Source of the DNA: Atkinsonella hypoxylon
Lineage: Eukaryota; Ascomycota; Sordariomycetes; Hypocreales; Clavicipitaceae
Length of the DNA: 64,000 nucleotides
Assembly (NCBI GenBank): GCA_000729835.1
Contig: JFHB01000087.1
Span: 1-64,000 of the forward strand
Direction of reading: 5' to 3'
Part shown: positions 23,880 to 36,960 of the stretch, in pieces
Layout of the letters: every line of letters starts with the position of its first letter
Position numbering within the stretch: position 1 is the first letter of the stretch
The notes under the pieces: generated by a model
Seen by the model: only the letters and a program-made list of their open reading frames with translations
Database searches by the model: none
What the model was told of the DNA's origin: nothing
Translations under genes and position numbers: made by a program

Positions 23880-26800
23880 ATTTACTATTATTAGTAATTA
23901 AGTTCTTAGCCTTTATATTTTAGCGTTAAAAGCTTATATAACTATAGAAGCAGAAGATAAAAGCATTAAAAGTATAGCTAATATAGAGAATTATATATAT
24001 TACACTCTTTCTACTAAGTAAGATTAATTGTTCTTTTTATATCTACCTTCTATATTAAGCTATTTTACTAGTTAACTATATAAGTTTAGTATTTTATATC
24101 TTTTAAAGAAAAGTATAAGCTTTATATTTAAAGTAGCTAATATTAGCTTTAGCTAATTTAGTAAATCTTCTAAAAAATTATTTTAGAACCTAAGGTTACA
24201 ATAGAATTAAATACTTAAGATAAAAAGGCTAGTACTAATAGCGCTATAGCTATACCTTATAAAGCTCTTACTAAAGCTATAGGTAAAGCTATTAAAAAGC
24301 AGTAAGCTTAAGCTACCTTTAATAAGAAGTTTAATATATATTAATTTAAAGAAGAAAATATTCTTAATTACTTAACTAGCTTTAAGCTAAAAATAGAGAC
24401 CTTATTTATTCTAAAGGAAAACTAATAGAAGATATTTATTTATTATATTAATCTATTAATCTATAAGTATATAAAGGTTATTTACGCTTTATATAATTAA
24501 AAAGAAGCTAAAAAGTAGCTTTTGCTTTAGTATAAAGCTACTCTTTAGGATTAAAAGGAGTAAGTTAATAAAAAGCTTAAAGACTTAAAGAGAAACTATT
24601 TAAGGACTATAAAAGATACTCTTTATTAGCTTTAAGAGCATTAAGCTACTATAATTAGCGCTAAGCTCTATATATAGTGCAGTATAACCTCTTAGTTTAA
24701 TTACATTTATAAGGCCTTACTAGATACTATACTTACTAGCTTTATAGATTAAATAAAAGTTACTAGAGCTAAGTTTATTATAATGCTCTATAGAGAGTTA
24801 TTAGAGTAGCTTAGCTAGTATATATAAGCTAGAATAGAGCTAAAAGACTGTAATTCTAGACTCTATAACAATAGAAGAGACTACCTTTATATACCTTTAA
24901 GTAGAAAAAGTCCTAAGTATTATAGTATAAGTAATTTTAGTTATAAAGCTAAGGAAATTATACAGCCTATTTTAGAAGTAAAAGATTAAATAGATAATTT
25001 AACCTAGAAGTTTAAAGATATAAAGATTATACTTATAAAGTAAGTAGTTTTAAAGATAGATATTATAAAGCTTTTTAAAGAGAAATTTAGGAAGAAGAAA
25101 GAGAAAAGGTAGAATATATATATTAATACTATTAATATATATAACAATACCTAAAGCTTTAGGACCTATATAACTAGAAGCTATATAAGGCAGTATTACT
25201 GCTATTACTGTAGTAAGAAAGGTTATTATATAGATTAATGCTAGTTTTACTAGTATAACAATAAGATTAGCTTTATAAAGTATAATTAAAGAGTAAGTAT
25301 CTTAATAGTAAAATTAAATAATTTAGTGCTACTTATTCTTATATAAAGCTTCCTTAGTATAGAAAGTTATCTTTATAGGCTTATAGTGTTCTAGGTTAAT
25401 TATTTTAACTACTATATTATAAAATAGTATTATTCTTAAGTTAAGGAATTTAGTAAAAAAATATTAAACTATTAAAAGCCTAGTAAAAAAGAGAGAGAGA
25501 TATTAGATTAAATCTTTAATAAGATTAATATTTCTAATTATTACTTAATATATATCCTACTAGAAGCTATTCTTAAGAGAGACTCTATTAATAGTACTAT
25601 AGTAACTTTAATATTTAAGATAAAGAAATATAGACCTAGAAGAACTCTCTATATACTAATTAAGGAGAGAATTATAGCCTAGCCCTTTAGAGTCTATACT
25701 GTAGAGATATAACACTTTATTAAGCAAAAAGGAGCTTTAGAAGACTAGGTAAAAAGGAAAGAAAAGAAAGCTAAAGAAAATAGCTTTATAGATATAAAGA
25801 TATAGCTTTTTATATAATTATTTAAAGATATCTTTTAGAAAAAGATTAAAGTTAGCTTATAAGATCTATACTAACTAATGCTTATACTTATAGAAGCAAT
25901 AAAGAATAAATACCTAATATAAGTAAATAGTATTAATAAAGTCTATTATATTAATAGAATAAGTGCTAAAGTTATACCTCTATATTTTATTCTAAGGAAG
26001 AGGTAAAGAGTTAAGGAGTAGAAAGATTAATTAATTAATGTTATTAAGATAATATTTACTATAGTTAAAGAGGCAATAGAAGATAATAAGGAAGATATTA
26101 CTAATAAATACATAAAACAGCTGCCTAATAGCATCTAGAAGGATTTATAGAATATTATATAAGAATATATAAGAAATTATATTAAAGAGAAAAAGTCTAT
26201 TATAAACCTATAGGTAAATGCGCTTTATATTAAAGGATTAAATAGTATTTTAAAGCTAAAAGTAATTATAAGCTATTTATAGAACTTACCTTACCTTTAA
26301 GTATAACTTAAAAGCCTAAACTCTTTACTTATTAATAGTTTTATAGATTATAGTTTATAAAGAAATATTATTACTAAGGACCTTATTAAAGAGCTTAATT
26401 TAAAAATAACTCTAATAAAGTAAAAGATTACTACTATATCTTTTATATTATATAAGCTTATAATATTAAAAGAGGTAATAATAAAGCTATACCTTAAAAA
26501 CATCTAAACACTAATTTACTTTTATATTATACTAAAGTCTTTATATATATAATTAATCCTTAAAATGCCTTTTATATATATAGCTAAAGTTACCTTTAAG
26601 TACAGTAATAAAGGAGGTAAGTTTCTCTTAAAGTACTATTTTAGTAATATTATATTAGTCTTAAGGGTTACTAGAAGTGTTAAATAGAAAACTATAATAA
26701 ATAAAGTAATAGCTACTAGTGTTAATTTAATCTTAATTAATAAGTTATCTAAGGATTTAGTCTATAATTAAATAGTTAAAGAGAGTCTTAAAGCTAAGTT

Positions 26801-28604
26801 AAACAATAATAAAGAGCTAGTACCTATAATAAAGAATAAAGGCGTAGCTATTATTAACCTTATAATAAAGGGAATAGCTAACTAGTATAGAAGCTAACTT
26901 AAAGAGGCTGTAAAGAAGATTTAGCCCTTAAGGTAATTATAACTAATTAATCTAAAGGTAAATACATTATATAAGCAAAAAGCTAATAAGATTTTACTAA
27001 AAAACAATATTCCTTTAGATAGGTTTATACTTAATAGAGACCTTAAGTAGAAATAGAAGAAGTAGAAAGAGGTAAAAGTACACTTAAATAAATTAGAAAA
27101 ATACACTAAATATATTATAGAAAGATTTAGTAAAAAACCCTAAGGATTCTAAATAATAAAAGAGCGCTTAGATTAAATAGTTAAATAAGTGTAAGAATAT
27201 TTAATAGTAGAAGAAGTTAATGTTTTTAAGGAAATTCTCTATAACTAAGAGGTAGCACTAATGTAGAACTTATTAGAGTATAGAAAGATTAATTCTTTAG
27301 TTATACTACCTTAAGTTATCTATACTATTGCTTATAGAGCTTAGAAAGTAAAGTTAATACTAATATCTATTAGTTTATAAGGAAGACTAGTTAATTTATT
27401 AAAAAAGAAGCTTTAGTATAAATTATTAGAAGAGAGCTATAGATCTTATAGAAACCCTTACTTTTTAGTAATAAAGAAGAATAAAGAGATATAGCTAGTG
27501 CTGTTTATAATAGCTTATAATAAGATTATAATATAGAATGCCTATATTCTAGAAAGAGTAAAGGCTTTTAGTAAAGAATTTAGAATATATAAGATACTTT
27601 TAGTTATTAATTTACTATTAAGCTATAACTAAGTGCTACTTATAGAGAAAAGTAAGGACTTAATAATAATTTTAACAGTAATAAAGCTTCTATAACTTTA
27701 TATACTTCCTTAAAGAGTAATTAACTCTATTACTTAATTTATTTAAATAGTAAGAAGGATTCTTTTTAACTTAATTCCTTATACTTATAAGCTTTTCTTA
27801 GATAATATTGCAGTAAAAGGCCTTACTACTATATATAATAGAGAGAAAGTATTACCTAATATATAAAGATATATTATAGAATATTTAATTAATATTAATA
27901 AAGTTCTTATTAATATTAAGCTAGCTAGTTACACTATATCTACTGTAAAATTAAAGCTATACTAGAAGACTATAGAGATTATTAGATTTATATATAGCAT
28001 TAATAGAAAGAAACCTTTAGAAGCAAAAGTAATAAAGATTTTAAAGTAAATAGAGTGTAAGAATGTTTTTAAGGTTAAATTCTTTCTTAAGCTTATAGGC
28101 TGTTATTGCATTTAGGTATAGTATTACTCTATAAAAGCTAAGCCTCTTATAATCTTATTTAAGAAAGGTACTAAGTAAACTTAAGGATTAAACTAGAAGA
28201 ACGCTATAGAGGTCCTTAAGTATATAATAATAACTACACTAGTTCTTATAACAATTAATCTTAGCTTAAGCGCTAAAGAAATTATATTAATAGTTAATAT
28301 AAGCTTAAAAGGATAGAGAGCAGTTTTAATATAAATTGTTAATAGGCAACAACACCTTATGCAATATAAAAGCAGATATTAGAGCAATTTAGAAATTAAG
28401 TATAATAGAATAAAGCAGGAATATAGAGCTATTGTCTATACATTAAGAAGGCTACAAATTTATCTCTATAGAGTTCTCTTTACTCTAGAGACTGATTCTT
28501 AGGTGCTTATACATTAGCTTAATAGCGCTATTAATAACGTCCTAGGCGCGCTTGTTACGCAATAGATTAGTTACATTATACTGTTTAATTTTACAGCTAG
28601 GCAC
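23880..28604 (+). pseudogene. G2 gag-pol, 5' part (gag, protease, RT, RNase H)
   Basis: Gag includes a CCHC knuckle at 25200-25241 reading CYYCSKKGYYID, a stop, then C. Spacing is C-x2-C-x4-[His]-x4-C, with the His read as Tyr. A protease-like LLINSFIDYS lies at 26322-26351, with the catalytic Asp read as Asn; its Ser-Phe instead of Ser-Gly is odd, so the protease call is moderate. RT shows NPYFLVIKK near 27445, the LPQG-type segment as LP, stop, RVINSIT near 27706, and FLDN followed by IAVKG at 27795 (second Asp to Asn). RNase H has IVNISLKG near 28290 and NLEIKYNRIKQEYRAI near 28391. It resembles the large fungal Gypsy lineage whose RT box continues D-(D)-x-x-(I/V)-K-G. The frame continues after G3 at 41052. 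Confidence 0.88.
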
Positions 28605-29093
28605 TGTGTCGCGGCGGGGTTACCCCCTTGCGCTCTTATATTAGCTTTGCAAGGGATGCTACATACAGATTTTTCTCTATAAGAGTGCGCATCGCCTAGA
28701 TATATAGATAGTTTAAGCAAGCAAGCAAGCGCATAAGCAGCTTCTGCTAATTCTTTTTAGGCTTTTGCTCTTTTAATTAATTAATATCTTTTAGCCTACT
28801 TTAATTTATAACACTTAACACATAAGAGATATTACTTTACTGCTAATAACACTTTCCCTAACTCTTTAGTATATTTAGCTCCTTTTGCGTATATATATCT
28901 TTTAAGCTGTAATTAATATTTTATTTCTGCCTTTTTAGACTATTTAATCTTCTTGCCTACTATTGTTTAATAGTATATACTATTAAATATCTTACTCTTT
29001 ACTAATTCTCTTTAATCTTAATGTACACTATATTATTACCTACTTTAGTGTAAGCTATATAGTTATTTAGAGGTTTAGTTTTAAGGCAATAAA
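28605..29093 (+). repeat. 5' LTR of G3
   Basis: 489 bp. The outer end is intact (TGTGTCGCGGCGGGG, with a GGGG-TTA-CCCC hairpin) and the inner end is RIP-changed (GGTTTAGTTTTAAGGC). Confidence 0.93.
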
Positions 29094-29520
29094 AATAGAG
29101 GCTTTACTAGGGACTTATTCCAATTAAAGTGCATTATATAATTAGAAGGTTTTTTATAGAGATCCTAAAAGAAAGAAGAAAAAGCTACTAAGTATTAAAG
29201 ATAGAAGAGCACTTTAGCTTAAATATTACTAATATAAGAAAGAAGGAAATTATAGGGATAAAAGCTCTATATTATAAGGGATTATTTAATTAAGGAAAGA
29301 AGAAAATTTCTATAGCTTTTTTAAGCTAAGAAGAGCTAAGCCTAGTTAAAGATAATTACTATATTGTAAATACTAGCTAGCCTATTTAACCTCTATTTTA
29401 CCCTTAGCTAAGATAGCTTTAGTATAGTAAAAAGGAAGTTTTTAGGTCCCTTAAACGTTATAATTATTTAATTATAGAGAAAAATTTCTCTTTTATTCTT
29501 ATCTTAGCAGTTATCTTTAT

Positions 29521-32500
29521 ATTTACTATTATTAGTAATTAAGTTCTTAGCCTTTACGTTTTAGCGTAAAGAGCTTATATAACTATAGAAGCAGAAGGTA
29601 AGAGCATTAAAAGTATAGCTAATATAAAGAATTATATATATTATATACTTTCTACTAAGTAAGATTAATTATTCTCTTTACACCTACCTTCTATATTAAG
29701 CTATTCTACTAGTTATTTATATAAGTTTAGTATTCTATATCCCTTAAAGAAAAGTATAAGCTTTATATCTAAAGTAGCTAATACTAGCTTTAGCTAATCT
29801 AGTAAATCTTCTAAAAAAGCTGTTTTAGAACCTAAGATTATAATAGAATTAAATACTTAAAATAAGAAAGCTAGTACTAGTAGCGCTATAGCTGTACCTT
29901 ATAAGGCTCTTGCTAAAGCTATAGATAAAGCTATTAAAAAGCAGTAAGCTTAGGCTACCTTTAATAAGAAGTTTAATATATACTAATTTAAGGGAGAAAA
30001 TATCTTTAATTACTTAACTAGCTTTAAGCTAAAAATAGAGACCTTATTTATCCTAAAGGAAAACTAGTAGAAGATATTTATCTATTATATTAACCTATTA
30101 ATCTATAAGTATATAAAGATTATTTATACCTTATATAATTAAAAAGAAGCTAAGGAGCAGCTTTTGCTTTAGTATAAAGCTACTCTTTAGAATTAAAAGG
30201 AGTAAGCTAATAAAAAGCTTAAAGACCTAAAGAGGAACTATTTAAGGACTATAAAGAATACTCTTTATTAGCTTTAAGAACATTAAGTTGCTATAATTAG
30301 CGCTAAGCTCTATATATAGTGCAGTATAACCTCTTAGTTTAATTATATTTATAAAGCCTTACTAGATACTGTACTTACTAGCTTTATAGATTAAATAAAA
30401 GTTACTAGAGCTAAGTTCGTTGTAATGCTCTATAGAGAGTTATTAGAGCAGCTTAGCCAGTATATATAAGCTAGAATAGAGCTAGAAGACCGCGATTCTA
30501 GACTCTATAACAATAGAAGGAACTACCTTTATATACCTCTAGGCAGAAGAAGTCCTAAGTATTGAAAATAATAGGGATTACAGGACTAGATATTTAAGAG
30601 GGTAGTGGTCTCTTAGATTTAGCACCTGTAATTGCTCCTAGCAATTATCACGTAGTAGAAGCAGCAGCGGCCTAAATTAAGCTGTAGTGTATAGTATAGA
30701 TCACGTAGAGGCAATAGATAACTGTAATAGTGGTATCTTTATATTAAGAGCGCTGTAACGAACTTAGTGAGGGTAGGATCTCGAATCTTTCCAGTCCTTT
30801 ATAGACCTACTGACTATATCGGCAGGCTGTAGTTGCTAGAAGGGGCTTATAGGCCACTTTATAATTTCCGCAAAAAGATTTACTATATAAAAACAAAAAA
30901 ATCGACTTACAGCTATATAAACAAGACGCCTACGTGCACAATTTAATAAATTTCACTAATAACAAGCAACCCTTATAAGCAACCCTATCTAACAATTATA
31001 CTATTAGATAGCCCTAATTCTTAGCTTTTAAATAGTATACTTCTTGAATTTCTACTATTGCTAGTTGTAGAGAAAATCGCAGTTAAAGTTGACTATAGGT
31101 TAGGCAACTTTGCCTTAGTCGATTCTAGATGTTTCGCATCTAGTAACAGCGATATCTCTACTAAAAAATCAACGTAACAAGACCTAGTTAGGGTCACGTG
31201 ATAGAGCAACTAGTAGGCATAAAAATAGGCTATACAGGGTAGCTTATTTTTAACACTAAGTATTATAGTATAAGTGATTTTAGTTATAAGGCTAAGGAAA
31301 TTGTGCAGCCTATTTTAGAAGTAAAAGATTAAATAGATAATTTAACCTAGAAGTTTAAAGATATAAAGATTATACTTATAAAGTAAGTAGTTTTAAAGAT
31401 AGATATTATAAAGCTTTTTAAAGAGAAATTTAGGAAGAAGAAAGAGGAAAGGCAGAATATATATATTAACGCTATTAATATATATAACAATGCCTAAAGC
31501 TTTAGGACCTATACAACTAGAAGCTGTATAAGGCAGCATTACTGCTATTACTATAGTAAGGAAGGTTATTATATAGATTAATGCTAGTTTTACTAGTATA
31601 ACAATAAGATTAGCTTTATAAAGTATAATTAAAGAGCAAGTATCTTAACAGTAAAATTAAATAATCTAGTGCTACTTATTCTTATATAAAGCTTCTTTAG
31701 TATAGAAAGTTGTCTTTATAGGCTTATAGTGTTCTAAGTTAATTGCTTTAACTACTATATTATAAGATAGTATTGTTCTTAAGTTAAGGAATTTAGTAAA
31801 AAAACATTAAACTATTAAAAGCCTAGTAAGAAAGAGAGAGAGATATTAGATTAAATCTTTAATAAGATTAATATTTTTAATTATTGCCTAATATAGATTC
31901 TACTAAAAGCTATTCTTAAGAGAGACCTTACTAATAGTACTATAGTAACTTTAACGTTTAAAATAAAGAAATATAGACCTAGAAGAACTCTTTATATACT
32001 AATTAAGAAAAGAATTATAGCTTAGCCCTTTAGAGTTTATACTATAGAGATATAACGCTCTATTAAGTAAGAAGAAGCTTTAAAAGACTAAGTAAAAAGG
32101 AAAGGAAAGAAAGCTAAAGAAAATAGCTCTATAGATATAAAAGTATAGCTTCTTATATAATTATTTAAAGATATTTTTTAGAAAAAGATTAAAGTTAACT
32201 TATAAAACCTATACTAACTAATACTTATACTTATAGAAGCAATAGAGAATAAATACTTAATATAAGTAAATAGTGTTAATAAAGTCTATTATATTAATAA
32301 GATAAGTGCTAAAGTTATACCTCTATATTCTATTTTAAGGAAGAGGTAAAGAGTTAAAGAGCAAAAAGATTAATTAATTAATATTATTAAAATAATATCT
32401 ACTATAGTTAAAGAGGTAACAAAAGATAATAAGGAAAATATTACTAATAAATATATAAAATAGCTGCTTAATAGTATCTAGAAGGATTTATAGAATGTTA

Positions 32501-35500
32501 TATAAAAATATATAGAAAATTATATTAAAGAGAGAAAGTTTATTGTAAATCTATAGGTAAATACACTTTATATTAAAGAATTAAATAGTATTCTAAAGCT
32601 AAAAGTAATTATAAGCTATTTATAGAACTTACTTTACCTTTAAGTATAACTTAGAAGCCTAAACTCTTTACTTATTAATAGTTTTATAGATTATAGTTTA
32701 TAAGGGAATATTATTACTAAAGACCTTATTAAAGAGCTTAATTTAAAAATAACTCTAATAAAGTAAAAGACTACTACTATATCTTTTACATTATATAAGC
32801 TTATAATATTAAAAGAGGTAATAATAAAGCTATACCTTAGAAACGTTTAAACGCTAATTTACTTTTATATTGCACTAAAGTCTTTATATATATAATTAAT
32901 CCTTAAAATACCTTTTATATATATAGCTAAAGTTACCTTTAAGTATAGTAATAAAGAAGGTAAGCTTCTCTTAAAGTACTATTTTAGTAATATTATATTA
33001 GTTTTAAGGGTTACTAAAAGTATTAAATAGAAAACTATAATAGATAAAGCAATAGCTATTAGTATTAATTTAATCTTAATTAATAAGTTATTTAAGGAAT
33101 TAGTTTATAATTAAATAGTTAAAGAGAGTCTTAAAGCTAAGTTAAACAACAATAAAGAGCTAGTGCCTATAATAGAGAATAAGGGTGTAGCTATTACTAA
33201 CCTTATAATAAAGGGAATAGCTAATTAGTATAGAAGCTAACTTAAAGAGGCTATAAAGGAGATTTAGCCCTTAAGGCAATTATAACTAATTAATCTAAAG
33301 GTAAATATATTATATAAGTAGAAAGCTAATAAGATTCTACTAAAAGATAATATTCCCTTAAATAGATCTATACTTAATAAAGACCTTAAGTAGAAATAGA
33401 AGAAGTAAAAAAAGGTAAAAGTACACTTAAATAAATTAGGAAAATACACTAAATATATTATAGAAAGATTTAGTAAAAAACCCTAAGGATTTTAAATAAT
33501 AAAAAAGCGCTTAAATTAAATAGTTAAATAAGTATAAGAATATTTAACAGTAAAAGAAGTTAATATTTTTAAGGAAATTCTCTATAACTAAGAGGTAGCA
33601 CTAGTGTAGAACTTATTAGAGTATAAAAAGATTAATCCCTTAGTTATACTGCCTTAAGTTATCTATACTATTACTTATAGAGCTTAGAAAGTAAAGTTAA
33701 TACTAATACCTATTAGTTTATAAAGGAGACTAGTTAATTTATTAAAAAAGAAGCTTTAGTATAGGTTATTAGAAAAGAGTTATAGATCTTATAAAAACCC
33801 TTACTTTTTAGTAATAAAAAAGGATAAAGGGATATAGCTAATGCTATTTATAATAGCTTATAATAAGATTATAATATAGAATACCTATATTCTAGAAGGA
33901 GTAAAGGCTTTTAGCAAAGAATTTAGAATATATAAGATACTTTTAGTTATTAATTTGCTATTAAGCTATAACTAAGTGCTACTTATAGAGAAAAGTAGGG
34001 ACTTAATAACAATTTTAACAGTAATAGAGCTTTTATAGCTTTATATACTTCCTTAAAGAGTAACTAACTCTATTGCTTAATTTATTTAAATAGTAAAAAG
34101 GATTCTTTTTAACTTAATTCTTTACACTTATAAGCCTTTCTTAGATAATATTATAGTAAAAGGCCTTACTACTACTTATAATAGAGAGAAAGTATTACTT
34201 AATATATAAAGATATATTATAGAATATTTAATTAGTATTAATAAAGTCCTTATTAATATTAAGCTAGCTAGTTACACTATATCTACTGTAAAATTAAAGC
34301 TATACTAAAAGACTATAGAGATTATTAGATTTATATATAGTACTAATAGAAGAAAACCTTTAGAAGTAAAAGTAATAAAGATTCTAGAGTAAATAGAGTA
34401 TAAGAATATTTTTAAGGTTAAATTTTTTTTTAAGCTTATAGGCTATTATTATATTTAAGTATAGTATTACTCTATAAAAGCTAAGCCTCTTATAATCTTA
34501 CTTAAGAAAAGTGCTAAGTAGACTTAAGAACTAAACTAAAAGAACGCTATAGAGGTTCTTAAGTATATAATAATAACTACACTAGTTCTTATAATAATTA
34601 ATCTTAGCTTAAGCGCTAAAGAAATTATATTAATAGTTAATATAAGCTTAAAAGAATAAAGAGCAGTTTTAATATAAATTATTAATAGATAATAACACCT
34701 TATACAATATAAAAGTAGATATTAGAGCAATTTAGAAATTAAGTATAATAGAATAAAGCAGAAATATAGAGCTATTATTTATATATTAAAAAGGCTATAA
34801 ATTTATCTCTATAGAGTTCCCTTTACTTTAAAGACTAATTCTTAGTGCTTATATATTAGCTTAATAGCGCTATTAATAACGTTCTAGGTGCGCTTATTAT
34901 ATAATAGATTAGTTATATTATACTGTTTAATTTTATAGCTAGGTATATTCTAGGAGAAAAGAATAAAATAGCTAATACTTTATTATATAAAGAAGGTAGG
35001 CCTTTTAATACATTAAACTAAGTAGCTAAAGGGAACATTAAAGATTTTATTAACCTATAGCTTAACGTTAATAAGATCTAGCTATATAATAGAGTATACT
35101 ATACTCCTAGAACTTAATAAATTATAGATTTCCTTTTAACATTATAAAGACTATTTAATCTAAATAAGAGTAAGTATAAGTAACTTTATATAAGTACTAA
35201 GCAATACTTCTTAAATAAAGGCCTATTATAAAAAAGACTAATTAGTATAATAAAGAGTTTTACTTTAGTTATTAAAGACTTAATGCAATAGAAGAAGATT
35301 ATTAAGGCTTTATATAAGTAAATAGGTTATAAAGGTATAGAAGTTATATTTTAAGTAGTTAGAATTAAGTACTTTTAAAAAGAACTTTAGAATATAGTTT
35401 AAGTAATAATTTTCTATTATAAGGTATACTAAAAGTTTACTCCTTAGAGGCCTAAAGAATTATTAATACTAATAGCTTTAAGCAACTTAATAAGTAAGAT

Positions 35501-36932
35501 ATATATTAACACCTAATATATACTACTTAATTATAGTTTTAAGTACTTTTTAGAAGTAAAATATAACCTTACTAAATAGATAGAAGTATACTCTATATAG
35601 TATACTAATGTTATAGCTATTTAGAAGTTCTTAATAAAACTAATTATATAATTTAAAGTCTTTTAATTTCTAGTTTTTAATAAAGAGCTAGAAATATATA
35701 GAAATCTTAAAAAAGCAGTTAAAGCTATTAAGATTAAAGGGATTAAGACATTAATATACAATCTAAAAGCTAATTTACCTATTAAAGCTAGTTATTAAAC
35801 GCTTATATTTACCCTTTTAAAGATAAAAGGTTTTAATAGAAAGTAGTTTAAATTGCTAAATAAGGCACTATTAGTAGACTATATAGCTATATAAGCGTTA
35901 TATAGTAAATCTACTTTCTACTTAATTTATAGTTAAAAGCTTATTCTTTCTTTAGAAGTTAAATTTTCTACTTAAAGGTTAATTAATTAGTTAGAAGTTA
36001 TAACAATATAGAATCTTTTTAAAGTAAGAGTTAAAATGCTAGAATAGAAAGAAGTAAATATTTAAAAGACTTATATAAAAGTCTTTATATTTAAGTAATA
36101 CTTAGCTAATTAAATAAACTAGAACTAAAAGGTATTATTGTAAAAGGAGAAAGATTAATTAGTTTTAGAAGATTTAGTTCTTATATATAATATATAAAGG
36201 GTTATAGATATATTAATAAAGAAGAAGTTAGTAATATAATAAAATAGTTCTTTTAAAGTATATAGCTAAGTAAAAGTTACTAGTACTTACTGTTTAGAGA
36301 CCCTAAATAGTATAGTACTTAATAAAACTATTTCTAGGGATTATATTAAGAAGTTTAAGCTTAATCTAGAAAGATAGTAGACTTCTACTGCTAATAAATA
36401 GCTCTATACTCTATAATATACTGCTTAGTATAGTAAAGACACTAGTAACTTTAAGCAAAATACTAATAAATTGCAGCCTACTAATGCTTAGTATAATATA
36501 TTAGATTAAATAGTTTCTAAGAACTATATATTACAGCTATACTAAAAAGAGAATTTTAAGGATAATAACGCTAAAGTAAACCTTCTACTATAATATTATC
36601 TAAAGTATATAATAGAAGTTTATTTACTAGTAATATCTAAAGAAGAGTGCAGAAGCTATAAGAAGATTAATAATATTATTTAATTTTAGTAATTTACCTA
36701 TAACTTTACTAGAATATATAACTTATTATAGCTTTTATAAAAGCTAATACTATAGTCTTTATATCTTTAGCTTTAGGGAGAAAAGAGGTTAAGTTTATTT
36801 ATTTATATATTTAAGACTAACTAAGATTTAATAATAGTATATTAAGATTATTTAGGGATTTATAGCTAATTAGAATTAAGACTATAAACCTAGATTAAAT
36901 AGAATATATAAAAAGTTTTTAAAAACCGCTAA
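29521..36932 (+). pseudogene. gag-pol of G3, RIP-inactivated
   Basis: Colinear with G2. Gag is interrupted at 30560-31260 by a solo Copia-1 LTR. The knuckle at about 31543 reads CYYY, so its second Cys is lost as well as the His. The RT active site at about 34138-34150 reads FLDN. Integrase follows RNase H near 35280-36300, with KYFLEVKYNLTK-like residues near 35550 and a GPY/F-like SH3 module before the C terminus. The frame closes at TAA 36930-36932 after KVFKNR, shared with G2 (43035-43037). The first codon is placed by position only. Confidence 0.85.
30560..31255 (-). repeat. Solo Copia-1 LTR, reversed, inside the gag of G3
   Basis: 696 bp running TATTGAAAATAATAGGG to CTTATTTTTAACA on the plus strand. 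It is flanked by CTAAG at 30555-30559 and 31256-31260, and the uninterrupted target is in G2 near 24912. It fixes the LTR end as CAATA rather than CA. Confidence 0.95.
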
Positions 36933-36960
36933 AAATAAGTATAGTTCTATTCTATTTTAA

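Noticed and set aside
25200..25241. Intact zinc knuckle
   Set aside because: The His is Tyr and a stop precedes the last Cys, so it is a remnant.
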